In this document: in pieces, positions 26,801 through 36,095 of the stretch
Position numbering within the stretch: position 1 is the stretch's first letter
Layout: every line of letters begins with the position of its first letter
Assembly (NCBI GenBank): GCA_900696525.1
Contig: CAADGL010000007.1
Coordinates: 1 to 64,000, forward strand
Direction of reading: 5' to 3'
Length of the DNA: 64,000 bases
From: an uncultured Planctomycetota bacterium
GTDB lineage: Bacteria > Planctomycetota > Phycisphaerae > UBA1845 > Fen-1342
Made by a program: the position numbers and the translations under genes
Notes under the pieces: model-generated
Database searches by the model: none
What the model was told of the DNA's origin: nothing
The model's input: only the letters and a program-made list of their open reading frames with translations

Positions 26801-28824
26801 ACGGCGCGCCGACTTTGCCCGCACCGGCCGGGCGGACCTTGCACACCCGCCCCCCCGCGCTGGCCCTCGAGGAAACTTCGCCCCCGGGGCGGCCGAGCCG
26901 ACGGACCGAAGCGGCCCTATTCCTGCTGCTGCTGGCCGGAACAACACTGGTGTGCTTCTACGACCTTTCCGGCGGCGCGGGCTTCGACCCGCCCGACGCC
27001 TGGGTGGCGCAGACGGCGCGCGAGATGAGCGAGTCGACCGATTGGCGCGGCTACGTCGTGCCGCGGTTTTCGGGTGAGACGCGGTTGCAGAAGTCGCCCG
27101 GCCCATACTGGGCGGTGCTGCTGGCCAGCCGCGGACTGGGGCGGCCCGTCGACGAGTTCACCGCGCGCCTGCCGACCGCCGTGCTCGCGGTGGGCCTCGT
27201 CGCCGTCATCTACTGGCTGGCGCGGCAGGTCGCCGGCGCCCGCGCGGCGCTGTTCGCCGGCTTCGCCGCGGCATCGAGCCTGATGCTGCTTTACTGGTCA
27301 CACCGGGCGGCGGCGGACCTGGGGGTGACGACGTTCATCGCGCTGTCGCTGGCGGCGCTGTGGACCGGGTCGGAGCGCCATCCCCCGGGCCGGGCGCGCG
27401 TCGCACTCTGGATGGTCGGATACTTCGCCGCCGGCCTGGCCATGCTCTACAAGATGCCGATGCCGCTGGTGTGCGTCGGGCTGCCGGCGGCGCTGTACGT
27501 GCTGTTGTGTCGGCGCTGGTCGATCCTGGCCAGCCCCTGGCACCTGCTGGGCGCCGCGCTGTTCCTCCTGCCGTGGCTGCCGTGGGTCACCGCGGCGCTG
27601 CTGGCGGAGCCGGTGGCGTGGGACAAGTGGCGCGTCGAGTTCCTCGACCGCTTCACCGGCGACTCGCCGAACGTGGAGGACCAGCAGCGCGACTGGAAGC
27701 TCTACGCGCTCTACCTGGGCGTCGTCGCCGTCTTCGTGCTGCCGTACACGCTGTCGCTGCCCGCGGCGATCTGGCGGGCGATCCGCGGCGAAGCGCTCCC
27801 GCGCCCGGGTGACGACGCCCCGGTCGCATCCGCAGCGGGCGACCCGGCCGCGGCGCGCGGGCGCTGGTTCATGCTGATCTGGTTCGTCGGCCTGCTGGCC
27901 TTCTTCACAGCAGCCGCCGGCAAGGAGACGCGCTACATCGTCCCGGCCCTTCCGCCGATGTTCGTCCTGGTGGGCAGCGAGCTGTCGCGGTTTTTCGACC
28001 CCAGGCGGCGGGCGCGGGCGGCGCTGGAGCGCTTCGGCGCGGCGGCCGTCACGGTGCTGGCGCCGCTCGGCGCGCTGCTGGCGCTGTGGCTGCTGCACGG
28101 CGTGTCGCTGCGCGCCGCGGAGTTCGGCGTCTATCGCTGGGAGCAGGTGCGGCCGGCGGTGCTCGTGACGGCGGCGATCATCGTTTCGGGCCTGGTTCTG
28201 ACCGCGTGGCTGCGGGCCGCGCGGCGCGAGCACGCGGCGTTCGCCGCGCTCGTCGGGACAATGTGGTGCACGTGGCTGTGGGCCTGGCCCAACCTGATGC
28301 CGATCTTCTCCGGTCAGGAGGCCTTCCGAGATTTCGCCCAACAACTCCGCACCCTGCCGCCGGAGCTGCGCCCGGCGCTGCGCCAGGTGGCTCAGCAGGA
28401 CCCACGGATCACGTGGTACTCCGACGTGCGTTTCCCGCGCGTGGTGGATCAGCTCGACCTGCTTCGCACGCAGCAGGGCCACCGCGACCTGCGGCGCGAA
28501 ATCGAGATCGTCGGCCGCCAGATCGTCGCCGGCCTTGCCTCGAGCGAGCCGGCGCTCTTCGTGGCCGCTCCGGGGGACTTCGCCCTGTTCCAGGCGCTGG
28601 CGCCCGCCCGCCTGGCCGCCGGCGATGAGCCCCTGCCGCCGCTGCACGTCTGGATGGTGGCGCGCGTCGGCCGGCCGGATCAGCGCTACATTCTCTTCGG
28701 CAATCGCCCGCCGCCCTGGCCCGAGCCGGCGCTGCACCCTTTGGTGCTGGAGCGCGTGGCGCGGCTACGGCAGAAGACCGATTCATGGGCGGCGCCTTCG
28801 ATCACCGGCCGCGGACGGACATGA
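26797..28824 (+). CDS. GT39-family (ArnT/PMT-like) membrane glycosyltransferase
   Basis: 675 residues from GTG 26797. A disordered N-terminus is followed by about ten transmembrane helices. The first periplasmic loop carries FDPPDAWVAQTAREMSES and WRGYVVPRFSGETRLQKSPG, matching the acidic and K-P motifs of ArnT-like enzymes. Further helices include PTAVLAVGLVAVIYWLARQV and MLIWFVGLLAFFTAAAGKET, and a soluble C-terminal domain follows. It should transfer a sugar from a polyprenyl-phosphate donor to a lipid or protein outside the inner membrane. The ATGA overlap with the LpxL-type acyltransferase gene suggests lipid A or another lipid as acceptor. Confidence 0.85.
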   Translation: MNGAPTLPAPAGRTLHTRPPALALEETSPPGRPSRRTEAALFLLLLAGTTLVCFYDLSGGAGFDPPDAWVAQTAREMSESTDWRGYVVPRFSGETRLQKSPGPYWAVLLASRGLGRPVDEFTARLPTAVLAVGLVAVIYWLARQVAGARAALFAGFAAASSLMLLYWSHRAAADLGVTTFIALSLAALWTGSERHPPGRARVALWMVGYFAAGLAMLYKMPMPLVCVGLPAALYVLLCRRWSILASPWHLLGAALFLLPWLPWVTAALLAEPVAWDKWRVEFLDRFTGDSPNVEDQQRDWKLYALYLGVVAVFVLPYTLSLPAAIWRAIRGEALPRPGDDAPVASAAGDPAAARGRWFMLIWFVGLLAFFTAAAGKETRYIVPALPPMFVLVGSELSRFFDPRRRARAALERFGAAAVTVLAPLGALLALWLLHGVSLRAAEFGVYRWEQVRPAVLVTAAIIVSGLVLTAWLRAARREHAAFAALVGTMWCTWLWAWPNLMPIFSGQEAFRDFAQQLRTLPPELRPALRQVAQQDPRITWYSDVRFPRVVDQLDLLRTQQGHRDLRREIEIVGRQIVAGLASSEPALFVAAPGDFALFQALAPARLAAGDEPLPPLHVWMVARVGRPDQRYILFGNRPPPWPEPALHPLVLERVARLRQKTDSWAAPSITGRGRT

Positions 28825-29876
28825 AGCGCGCCGCGGAGAAGCCGGGTTTCGCGGCGCTGCTGCGCGAGACGCTGCGCGAGGCCGGCACGCCCTGGCGGGC
28901 GCTGCGCTGGCTGGCCGAGTACGTCGCGCTGCGCGCCTGGTGCGCCGTCATCAACTGGTTCCCGATCGAGCTCAATCTGCGCAGCGCCGCCCTGCTGGGG
29001 CGGGCCTGGTGGACGCTGCGGCCGAAGAACCGGCGGCAGGCGCTGGAGAACCTGCGCGCGGCGCTGGGAGCGCGCTGCGACGAAGCGCGGCTTCGGCGAA
29101 TCGCGCGGCGCTCGTTCGAGCACTTCGCGCAGGTCTTCCTGGTCGAGCTGGCGATGACGCCGCGGCTGGTGAATCTGTGGTCGTGGTCACGCTACGTGGA
29201 GCTGTGCGACCTGGGGCCGGCGCTGCGCCGCTTGCTTGAGGGGCGGCCGACGATCCTGGTCACGGCCCATTTCGGCAACTTCGAACTGCTGGGCTACGCG
29301 ATCGCCCGGCTCGGGTTGCCGCTGAACGCCGTCATGCGCCCGCTCGACAACCCGCTGCTGAACGACTTCCTGCTGCGCTCGCGCGAGGTCGCCGGTCTGC
29401 ACCTGCTGTACAAGAAAGGCGCGGCGTCGCAGTTCGACGACGTGCTGGGCGGCGGCGGCGCGCTGGCCTTCATCGCCGACCAGGACGCCGGCCGCAAGGG
29501 GGTCTTCGCCGACTTCTTCGGCCGCCAGGCCTCGTGGTACAAGTCGATCGGTCTGCTCGCCATGCGTCACAACGCGGCGATCGTGGTCGGCTACGCGGCG
29601 CGCACGCGACCCGGTTTTCATTACCGCATCGCCATCGAGCGCACCATCGAGCCCGCCGAGTGGCGTGATCAGCCGCGCCCGCTCGAGTGGATCACGCAGG
29701 CCTTCGCCGCCGGCCTCGAACGCGCCATCGCCCGCTGGCCGGAGCAGTACCTCTGGGTCCACCGCCGCTGGAAGACACGCCCGAAAGGCGAGCCGCGCGC
29801 CCCGGCCGTTGCCCAGCCCGCCAGCGACGGCCGGCCCGGTGCGACGCCGGGGATGCCGCCTTCACTCGGCGCGTGA
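28821..29876 (+). CDS. LpxL/HtrB-type lysophospholipid acyltransferase
   Basis: 351 residues. The acyltransferase signature TAHFGNFELLGYAIARLG holds the H-x4-E pair. ALAFIADQDAGRKGVFADFF and QYLWVHRRWKTRPKG are the later conserved LpxL/LpxM blocks. An N-terminal amphipathic/hydrophobic region anchors it to the inner membrane. It would add a secondary acyl chain to lipid A or a similar lipid. ATG 28821 overlaps the GT39 stop as ATGA. The 3' end overlaps the convergent TPR lipoprotein gene by 15 bp (29862-29876). Confidence 0.9.
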   Translation: MKRAAEKPGFAALLRETLREAGTPWRALRWLAEYVALRAWCAVINWFPIELNLRSAALLGRAWWTLRPKNRRQALENLRAALGARCDEARLRRIARRSFEHFAQVFLVELAMTPRLVNLWSWSRYVELCDLGPALRRLLEGRPTILVTAHFGNFELLGYAIARLGLPLNAVMRPLDNPLLNDFLLRSREVAGLHLLYKKGAASQFDDVLGGGGALAFIADQDAGRKGVFADFFGRQASWYKSIGLLAMRHNAAIVVGYAARTRPGFHYRIAIERTIEPAEWRDQPRPLEWITQAFAAGLERAIARWPEQYLWVHRRWKTRPKGEPRAPAVAQPASDGRPGATPGMPPSLGA

Positions 29877-31526
29877 GACGCACAGGCAGCTCGAGCTGAT
29901 CTTCGTGTCGGCGCGCGACCAGGCCCTGGCGAAGCGGGCCTCGACGGCCGCCGCCTCCTCGTCCGCTCCACGCGCCTTCAGGCACTGTGCCAGCCCATAC
30001 AGCGCCCAGCCGTTCTCCGGCCAGCGCTTCAGGTCCTCGCGATACACGGCCTCCGCCTGCCCGTATCGCCCGCCCGCCGTCAGCACGGCGCCGAGGGTGT
30101 GACGCACCGGCTGGATCCAGTCGGGCGGCTCCATGTAACGCAGGCGGTCCTCGAGCGCCACGGCCTTGCGCAGCTCGAACGCGGCCTCGTCGATCCGCCC
30201 GCGGCGAAAGAGGATTTCGCCGGCGAGCATGTGGTCGGCGATGGCCAGCACGTTGCTCGCCGGATTCGTCGCCATCATCGCCCCCTCGGGCACGAGCGCG
30301 ACGGCCTCCTGGAACCTCTTGCGCTCCGCGAGCGCGTCTTCCACCTGCCCCTTGGCGGCGTAAGCGATGCCGCGCGCGAAGCGCCACAACGCGCGCGTGA
30401 TCGGCAGCGCGGCGGGCGGCTCGGGCTCGGCCAGCACGTCGTCCCAGCGGCCGAAGCGCATCAACACTTCGAAGGTGATGCCGGCGACGGTGTCCACGAC
30501 CGGGCCGTCGCTCTCGATGAACTCAGGAGGCACGCCGGCGACCATCTCGCGGGCCGCCTTGAGGGCCGCCTCGTTGCGCCCCTCCATCATCGAGGCCCAC
30601 GCCAGGAAGTGGTGGTTGTGCGCCATGTACAGGTGATAGAAGCCCTGCTTCGGGACGATCTGCCGGTAACGGCGATCCGCCGCTATCGCCGCGACGTTCT
30701 GGTCCGCCGCCGACTGCCACTTTCCGACGCGCACGTCGATATGCGCGGGCATGTGAACCAGGTGTCCGGCGATAGGGACGGCGGTGCGCAGCACGTCGGC
30801 GGCGGCGATGGCGCGCTCGGGGTAAGGCGAGGCTTCGACGGCGTGAATGTACAGGTGCGTGGCGCCCGGGTGGTGCGGGTCGAGCGCCAAGACGTGCTCG
30901 AGCACCGCCACGACTTCGAGCGCGACGCCTTTCGGTTCGCCTTCCGCGGTCCACAGGTCCCACGGCTGGAGGTCCATCAGCGCCTCGGCGTAGAGCGTGC
31001 CAATGTCGGTGTCGTTGCGATGGGCGTGCCACACCTCGCGCATCGCGTCGGCGTAGGCCTGGTCGAGCGCGGCGCGGTCGCTCGGCGGCGGATCGGCGTA
31101 GCGCTGGGCCAGCGCGTCGATCAGCGCCTGTTCGGTGGGGTTGGCATGCTGGCGCAGCGTCTGGGCCTTCTGGAGCGCCTCCCACGCCGCGCGACCGCGC
31201 GCCTCTGGCACAACGGTGTTGTTGATGTGCGGGCCGTTGCACAGGGCGACGCCCCACCAGGCCATCGCGCAATTCGGATCGAGCCGGGCCGCCTCGGTGA
31301 ACGAGCGGATCGCCTCGTCGTGGTTGAACGCGTAGGCCCACACCAGCCCCTGGTTGAAGTACTGCTGGGCGCGGGCCGAGTCGGTCGTCACGGTGCGCGT
31401 GTGCCGTCCCATGCCGTCGAACAGGTGCGGGCGCCCCGGCTCGACGCCGCGCCGCTCCTGCGACGCGCACCCCGCCAGAAGCCCCAGGACCAGCGCCAGG
31501 GTCAGTTCAAAGCTCCGTCGTGCCAC
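29862..31526 (-). CDS. Large TPR lipoprotein, His-rich core
   Basis: 554 residues from a GTG start with GGAGGT 6 nt upstream, a strong site that decides this start over upstream in-frame codons. The N-terminus is a lipoprotein signal with lipobox LLAGC. TPR motifs include ARAQQYFNQGLVWAYAFNHD (residues about 55-75) and several C-terminal ones. A histidine-dense centre reads LDPHHPGATHLYIHAVEASP, GHLVHMPAHIDVRVGKW and YHLYMAHNHHFLAWASMMEG, suggesting a metal site. The family is widespread but uncharacterised. It is probably anchored in the periplasm or outer membrane. Its 3' end overlaps the acyltransferase gene from the other strand. Confidence 0.85.
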   Translation of the reverse strand: MARRSFELTLALVLGLLAGCASQERRGVEPGRPHLFDGMGRHTRTVTTDSARAQQYFNQGLVWAYAFNHDEAIRSFTEAARLDPNCAMAWWGVALCNGPHINNTVVPEARGRAAWEALQKAQTLRQHANPTEQALIDALAQRYADPPPSDRAALDQAYADAMREVWHAHRNDTDIGTLYAEALMDLQPWDLWTAEGEPKGVALEVVAVLEHVLALDPHHPGATHLYIHAVEASPYPERAIAAADVLRTAVPIAGHLVHMPAHIDVRVGKWQSAADQNVAAIAADRRYRQIVPKQGFYHLYMAHNHHFLAWASMMEGRNEAALKAAREMVAGVPPEFIESDGPVVDTVAGITFEVLMRFGRWDDVLAEPEPPAALPITRALWRFARGIAYAAKGQVEDALAERKRFQEAVALVPEGAMMATNPASNVLAIADHMLAGEILFRRGRIDEAAFELRKAVALEDRLRYMEPPDWIQPVRHTLGAVLTAGGRYGQAEAVYREDLKRWPENGWALYGLAQCLKARGADEEAAAVEARFARAWSRADTKISSSCLCVSRAE

Positions 31527-31754
31527 GGCGATACCTCCGTCCGGTCTGATTGGTGAGCGACGCCACTGCGGAAAAATCACAGGCTCCGACAGCTTATAAC
31601 GGCCACGCCGTGCCGACCAGCCCGCGGGGCCAGGAAAGCGGCTTGTCGGCCACCCTGACGGTTTCCTATAGTAGAGTCGCGCGTGCGGCGCCGGGCCGCG
31701 CCGATCCCGGGCCGGGGCTTGTCGCTGTCGGTTCGCGAAGGAGCCGTCTTGGTC

Positions 31755-32894
31755 ATGCGTGCAGCGTGGGTGCCGTTGTTGCTGCTGGCAAGCGTGCCCG
31801 CGCTGGCCCAGCCGCGGCTCATGCACTACAAGGCGCGCTTCTACGACGTCTACACCGATCTGCCGGCGCCGGTCGCGCGCGAGATCGTCCTGCGGGCCGA
31901 CCTCATGGTCGTCGAGTACAGCGCCCGCACCCGCGTTTTCGCCCGCACGCTCAACCAGCGCCTCCCGCTCTACGTCTACGGCCGCTCCGAAGACTACCTC
32001 GCCGCCGGCGCCCTCCCCGGCAGCGCCGGCATGTTCCTGGCCCAGAGCGACGGCGGCGGCCGGCTGCTGGTTCTGGCTGGGCCGCAGGTCGGCGAGGCGA
32101 CCTGGGACACGCTCAAGCACGAGGGCTTCCACCAGTTCGTGCACGCGGTCATCGGCGGAGACATCCCGGTCTGGGTCAACGAGGGACTGGCCGAGTACTT
32201 CGGCGCCGGAATCTTCACGGGCGACGGCTACATCACCGGCGTCGTGCCGCCCGGGCGCCTGCGGCAGCTCAGGCTCCTGATGAGCGAGGGCAAGATGCGG
32301 CCGCTGCGCGACATGATGCTCACGCGGCACGAGGAATGGAACTCGAACCTGAGCGTCGTGAACTACCTCCAGGCGTGGTCGATGGTGCACTTCCTCGCGC
32401 ACGCGAACCCGCGCTACGAGCAGGCCTTCAACCAGTTCATCCTCGATGTCAGCCGTGGCATGCAGTGGGAAGCGGCCTGGCGCAATCGCTTCGGCGCAGA
32501 CGTCACCTCGTTTGAGCGCCGCTGGCGCGAGTACTGGACCGCGCTGGAGCCCAACGCCAGCCTGCCGCTGTATCAGCGCGGCGTCGTGCACACCCTCACC
32601 AACTACTACGCCCGGGCCGCCAGCCAGAAACAGTCCTTCGAATCCGCCGACGCGTTCTTCAAGGCGGCCAAGGCGGGCGAGCTGCGCGCCCACGAGCAGG
32701 ACTGGCTGCCGCCGTCACTCCTTGAGCACAACCTGGTGCTCGCCGGCCAGATGGGCCACTGGACGATCGACCCGAGACGCCGCACGCTGGAGTGCCGCGC
32801 GCCTGACGGCTCCGTGCTGACCGGTTCGTTTCAGCTCAACGGCCGGCGCGTCAAGTCCAACGGGGTCAATGTGAAGGTCAACCGGCAGCCCTGA
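31755..32894 (+). CDS. DUF1570-like exported zinc metallopeptidase-type protein
   Basis: 379 residues. The signal peptide (MRAAWVPLLLLASVPALAQ) is followed by a gluzincin-like core with HEGFH (122-126), an HExxH match, and a downstream NEGLAEYF (142-149) supplying the third zinc ligand glutamate. This is the arrangement of DUF1570/peptidase MA-like proteins seen often in planctomycetes. The C-terminal 130 residues have a second domain beginning near WREYWTALEPNASLPLY. AAGGAG (31738-31743) lies 11 nt before ATG 31755; TTG 31749 in frame is closer to it and may be used. Substrate unknown. Confidence 0.8.
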   Translation: MRAAWVPLLLLASVPALAQPRLMHYKARFYDVYTDLPAPVAREIVLRADLMVVEYSARTRVFARTLNQRLPLYVYGRSEDYLAAGALPGSAGMFLAQSDGGGRLLVLAGPQVGEATWDTLKHEGFHQFVHAVIGGDIPVWVNEGLAEYFGAGIFTGDGYITGVVPPGRLRQLRLLMSEGKMRPLRDMMLTRHEEWNSNLSVVNYLQAWSMVHFLAHANPRYEQAFNQFILDVSRGMQWEAAWRNRFGADVTSFERRWREYWTALEPNASLPLYQRGVVHTLTNYYARAASQKQSFESADAFFKAAKAGELRAHEQDWLPPSLLEHNLVLAGQMGHWTIDPRRRTLECRAPDGSVLTGSFQLNGRRVKSNGVNVKVNRQP

Positions 32895-32913
32895 AGCGGC
32901 GCTGTTCGCATAC

Positions 32914-32995
32914 TGCGAGAGGGGGGACTCGAACCCCCACGGGTCTCCCCGCCAGAACCTAAATCTGGTGCGTCTGCCAATTCCGCCACTCTCGC
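32914..32995 (-). tRNA. tRNA-Leu (anticodon UAG)
   Basis: Read on the minus strand. The acceptor stem GCGAGAG pairs with CTCTCGC, the anticodon stem CCAGA/TCTGG encloses loop TTTAGGT with anticodon TAG, a class II variable arm follows, and the T-arm is GGGGG-TTCGAGT-CCCCC. Discriminator base A is at 32914. The CCA end is not encoded. Length 82 nt. Confidence 0.96.
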
Positions 32996-33021
32996 GTCCC
33001 AGCCGGCTCCCAGGCGCTCGA

Positions 33022-33049
33022 ATTCTATCGTCGGCGGGCGGTCCGTCAG
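33022..33049 (-). promoter_or_regulatory. Probable promoter of tRNA-Leu
   Basis: On the minus strand CTGACG (33049-33044) and TAGAAT (33027-33022) are spaced by 16 bp, matching sigma-70 boxes at 4 of 6 and 5 of 6. Transcription would start about 33015, 20 nt before the tRNA 5' end. Confidence 0.5.
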
Positions 33050-33195
33050 CCGCCCGTTGACCCGCGTCAGAGCCCAGAGAGGTTTGGTGCCGGCCCGGCG
33101 GTTCGCAGGTTGGCGCGCGCTTCTGGAGCCGGCAATCGAGCGTGGTAAGATGATGTTCTCCAGCCAGTTACGGTGAACATCCGCCGGCCGCACAC

Positions 33196-33224
33196 TTGAC
33201 AGCCGGCGCCGAGCGACTAACGAT
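33196..33224 (+). promoter_or_regulatory. Candidate topA promoter
   Basis: A perfect TTGACA (33196-33201) is followed after 17 bp by AACGAT (33219-33224), a weak -10 (3 of 6). Leader of about 110 nt to the 33344 start. Confidence 0.3.
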
Positions 33225-33343
33225 CTTCCTGACAGCTTCGGACGCGGCCGGGCTTCTTTTTTGGTGTCCGTGTGCCGATTGAATAGAGTCACGGCGTGGC
33301 CGCTATCACTGTAACTTCGCTTTTAAAAAGAAGTTGTGACAGA

Positions 33344-36073
33344 ATGACCAAGAGTAAGGACACCGGCAAGGCGCTCGTCATCGTCGAGTCTCCGGCGAAG
33401 GCCCGCACCATTGGCAAGTTCCTCGGGAGCGGATTCGTCGTCGAGTCGTCCATCGGCCACATCCGCGACCTGCCCTCCGCCGCCTCGGAAATTCCGGACG
33501 AGATCAAGGATCAGCCCTGGGCCCGCCTGGGCGTGAACGTCGATGCGGATTTCGATCCGGTCTATGTCGTACCCGCCAAGAAGAAAGCCCAGGTGCGCAA
33601 GCTCAAGCAGCAGCTCAAGGACGCCGTCGCCCTCTACCTGGCCACCGACGAGGACCGCGAGGGCGAGGCGATCGCGTGGCACCTGACGGAGGTGCTCAAG
33701 CCCACCTGCCCCGTGCGGCGGATGGTCTTCGACGAGATCACCAAGACGGCGATCACGCGCGCGCTGGAGGAAACGCGCTCCGTGGACCGGGCGCTGGTCA
33801 ACGCCCAGGAGACGCGACGCATCCTGGACCGTCTCTTCGGGTACGAGGTCTCGCCCGTGCTGTGGCGAAAGGTCAAGCCCAGGCTCTCCGCCGGCCGCGT
33901 GCAATCCGTCGCGACGCGCCTGGTTGTCGAGCGCGAGCGCGCCCGCATGCGCTTCGTGGCGGCCGAGTACTGGGACATCGCGGCTGACCTCGCGGCGGAG
34001 CAGGCCGACGCGGCAATCTCGGCGCGGCTGGTCGAGCTGGGCGGGCGCCGCGTGGCCACCGGCAAGGACTTCGAGGAGACCACCGGGCGGCTGAAGCCCG
34101 GCAGCGACGCCGTCCTGGTGGATCGTTCGCGGGCCGAGCGCGTCGCCGATCGGCTGCGTTCGGCGGCGTTCACGGTGTCGGAGGTGAGCGAGAAGCCGTT
34201 CACGGCGCGCCCGTATGCGCCGTTCATCACGTCGACGCTTCAGCAGGAGGCCGGCCGCAAGCTGCGCTTCGGCGCGCAGCGGACGATGCGCATCGCGCAG
34301 AGCCTGTACGAGAACGGCTACATCACCTACATGCGAACCGACTCGACCGCGCTCTCGCAGCAGGCGATCGCCGCGGCGCGAAAACAGGTGGTCGAGCTGT
34401 TCGGTCAGGAGTACCTTCCCGCCGAGCCGCGCGCCTACCGCGCCGCCTCGAAGAACGCCCAGGAGGCCCACGAGGCCATCCGTCCCGCCGGGGAAGTCTT
34501 CCGGACTCCGAAGAGCCTCGCGGCCGAGCTCGACGCGGACCAGCTCAGGCTCTACGAGCTGATCTGGAAGCGCACCGTCGCCTGCCAGATGAAGGACGCC
34601 CAGGGCGTGCGAACGAGCGTGCGGATCGAGGCGCCCGCGGCCGACGACGGGCCCGCCGTGTTCACCGCGTCGGGCAAGGTCATTCGGTTCGCGGGCTTCC
34701 TGCGCGCGTACGTGGAGGGCGCCGACGACCCGGCCGCCGAGCTCGAAGACCAGGAGAAGATCCTGCCGCCCCTGCACAAGGGCCAGACGCTCGCGCCGCG
34801 CCAGGTCGAGGCGCAGCAGCACTTCACGCAGCCGCCGGCGCGCTACACCGAGGCCAGCCTGATCAAGGAGCTGGAGGTTCGCGGGATCGGCCGGCCGTCG
34901 ACCTACGCGACGATCATCCAGACCATCCAGGACCGGGGCTACGTCTGGCTGAAGGGCAGTGCGCTTGTGCCGACTTTCACCGCCTTCGCCGTCACGAACC
35001 TGCTGGAGCGCCACCTGGGCGAGCTGGTCGACTACGACTTCACCGCCCGGATGGAGGACGTGCTGGACGCGATCGCGCGCGGCGAGCGCGAGGCCGTCGC
35101 GTGGCTGCGCGACTTCTATTTCGGCGGCCAGAACGGCCGCGGCGCCGAGCGGGGCTCGCGCATCGAGGAGGTCGGCCTCAAGCAGCTCGTCGGCAGCGGC
35201 GGGCAGGCTATCGACGCGCGCGACGTCTCGACCATCCCGGTTCCGGCGACGGACGGGGGCGAGCCGGTCGTGGTGCGCGTCGGGCGCTACGGGCCGTACG
35301 TGCAGCTCGGCAACAGCGACCAGCGCGCCACGATTCCCGATGACATTCCGCCCGACGAACTGACGATCGAGCGCATCCGCGAGCTGCTCAGCCAGGCCGC
35401 CAAGGGCGACACGGTGCTCGGCCACGACCCCGCCAGTGGCAAGCCCGTCTACCTCAAGACCGGCCGCTACGGGCCCTATGTGCAGCTCGGCGACCCGGAA
35501 ATGACGGAGAAGGGCACGCTGAAGCGCGGGGGCAAGCCGAAGATGGCCAGCCTGTGGCCCGACATGAAGATGGAGACGCTCACGCTGGAGCAGGCGCTGA
35601 TGCTGCTGTCGTTCCCGCGCGAGCTGGGCAAGCACCCGGAATCGGGCGAGCCGATCACGGTGCAGGATGGGCGCTTTGGCCCGTACGTGCGCTGCGGCAA
35701 CGAGAGCCGCAGCCTGCCCGATCACAACGCCCTGCGGACCACGACGCTCGAGCAGGCGCTGGAGCTGCTGCGCCAGCCGAAGCGCGGCCGCGGCCGGTCG
35801 ATGCAGCCCGCCGTCCTCGCCGAGCTCGGCAGGCACCCGGCGAACCAGGCGCCGATCCAGGTCAAGAGCGGCCGCTACGGCGCGTACGTCACCGACGGGG
35901 TGATCAACGCGACCATTCCGAAGGGGCGCGAGCCGTCGTCGATCGGCCTTCAGGACGCGGTCGATCTACTCGCGGCCCGCGAGCAGAAGCTGCGCGACCA
36001 GGGCCAGGACCCGCGCGCTCCGAAGAAGGCCGGCGGCCGCCGCCGCCCGCGCCGCGCCCCCGCGGGCGTCTGA
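33344..36073 (+). CDS. topA: DNA topoisomerase I
   Basis: 909 residues, type IA topoisomerase that relaxes negative supercoils. The TOPRIM domain starts KALVIVESPAKARTIGKFLG and has ATDEDREGEAIAWH with its acidic metal ligands. Tyr329 in GYITYMRTDS (codon 34328) is the strand-cleaving residue. The core is followed by KELEVRGIGRPSTYATIIQT. The C-terminus lacks zinc fingers and instead has four Topo_C-type repeats (GRYGPYVQLG twice, FGPYVRCG, GRYGAYVTDG) and a basic Lys/Arg tail. ATG 33344 is chosen since MTKSKDTGKALV is the normal N-terminus; its ribosome binding site is weak. Confidence 0.97.
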   Translation: MTKSKDTGKALVIVESPAKARTIGKFLGSGFVVESSIGHIRDLPSAASEIPDEIKDQPWARLGVNVDADFDPVYVVPAKKKAQVRKLKQQLKDAVALYLATDEDREGEAIAWHLTEVLKPTCPVRRMVFDEITKTAITRALEETRSVDRALVNAQETRRILDRLFGYEVSPVLWRKVKPRLSAGRVQSVATRLVVERERARMRFVAAEYWDIAADLAAEQADAAISARLVELGGRRVATGKDFEETTGRLKPGSDAVLVDRSRAERVADRLRSAAFTVSEVSEKPFTARPYAPFITSTLQQEAGRKLRFGAQRTMRIAQSLYENGYITYMRTDSTALSQQAIAAARKQVVELFGQEYLPAEPRAYRAASKNAQEAHEAIRPAGEVFRTPKSLAAELDADQLRLYELIWKRTVACQMKDAQGVRTSVRIEAPAADDGPAVFTASGKVIRFAGFLRAYVEGADDPAAELEDQEKILPPLHKGQTLAPRQVEAQQHFTQPPARYTEASLIKELEVRGIGRPSTYATIIQTIQDRGYVWLKGSALVPTFTAFAVTNLLERHLGELVDYDFTARMEDVLDAIARGEREAVAWLRDFYFGGQNGRGAERGSRIEEVGLKQLVGSGGQAIDARDVSTIPVPATDGGEPVVVRVGRYGPYVQLGNSDQRATIPDDIPPDELTIERIRELLSQAAKGDTVLGHDPASGKPVYLKTGRYGPYVQLGDPEMTEKGTLKRGGKPKMASLWPDMKMETLTLEQALMLLSFPRELGKHPESGEPITVQDGRFGPYVRCGNESRSLPDHNALRTTTLEQALELLRQPKRGRGRSMQPAVLAELGRHPANQAPIQVKSGRYGAYVTDGVINATIPKGREPSSIGLQDAVDLLAAREQKLRDQGQDPRAPKKAGGRRRPRRAPAGV

Positions 36074-36095
36074 CTTCACGCGGTTCGAGCCGCGC

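Larger units (their letters stand above)
32996..33343. other. Intergenic region between tRNA-Leu and topA
   Basis: This divergent gap carries the tRNA-Leu promoter (minus) and a candidate topA promoter (plus), entered separately. A T-run at 33256-33261 and a CTTTTAAAAAG palindrome-like patch around 33320 are present just before topA. No gene is visible. Confidence 0.5.
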
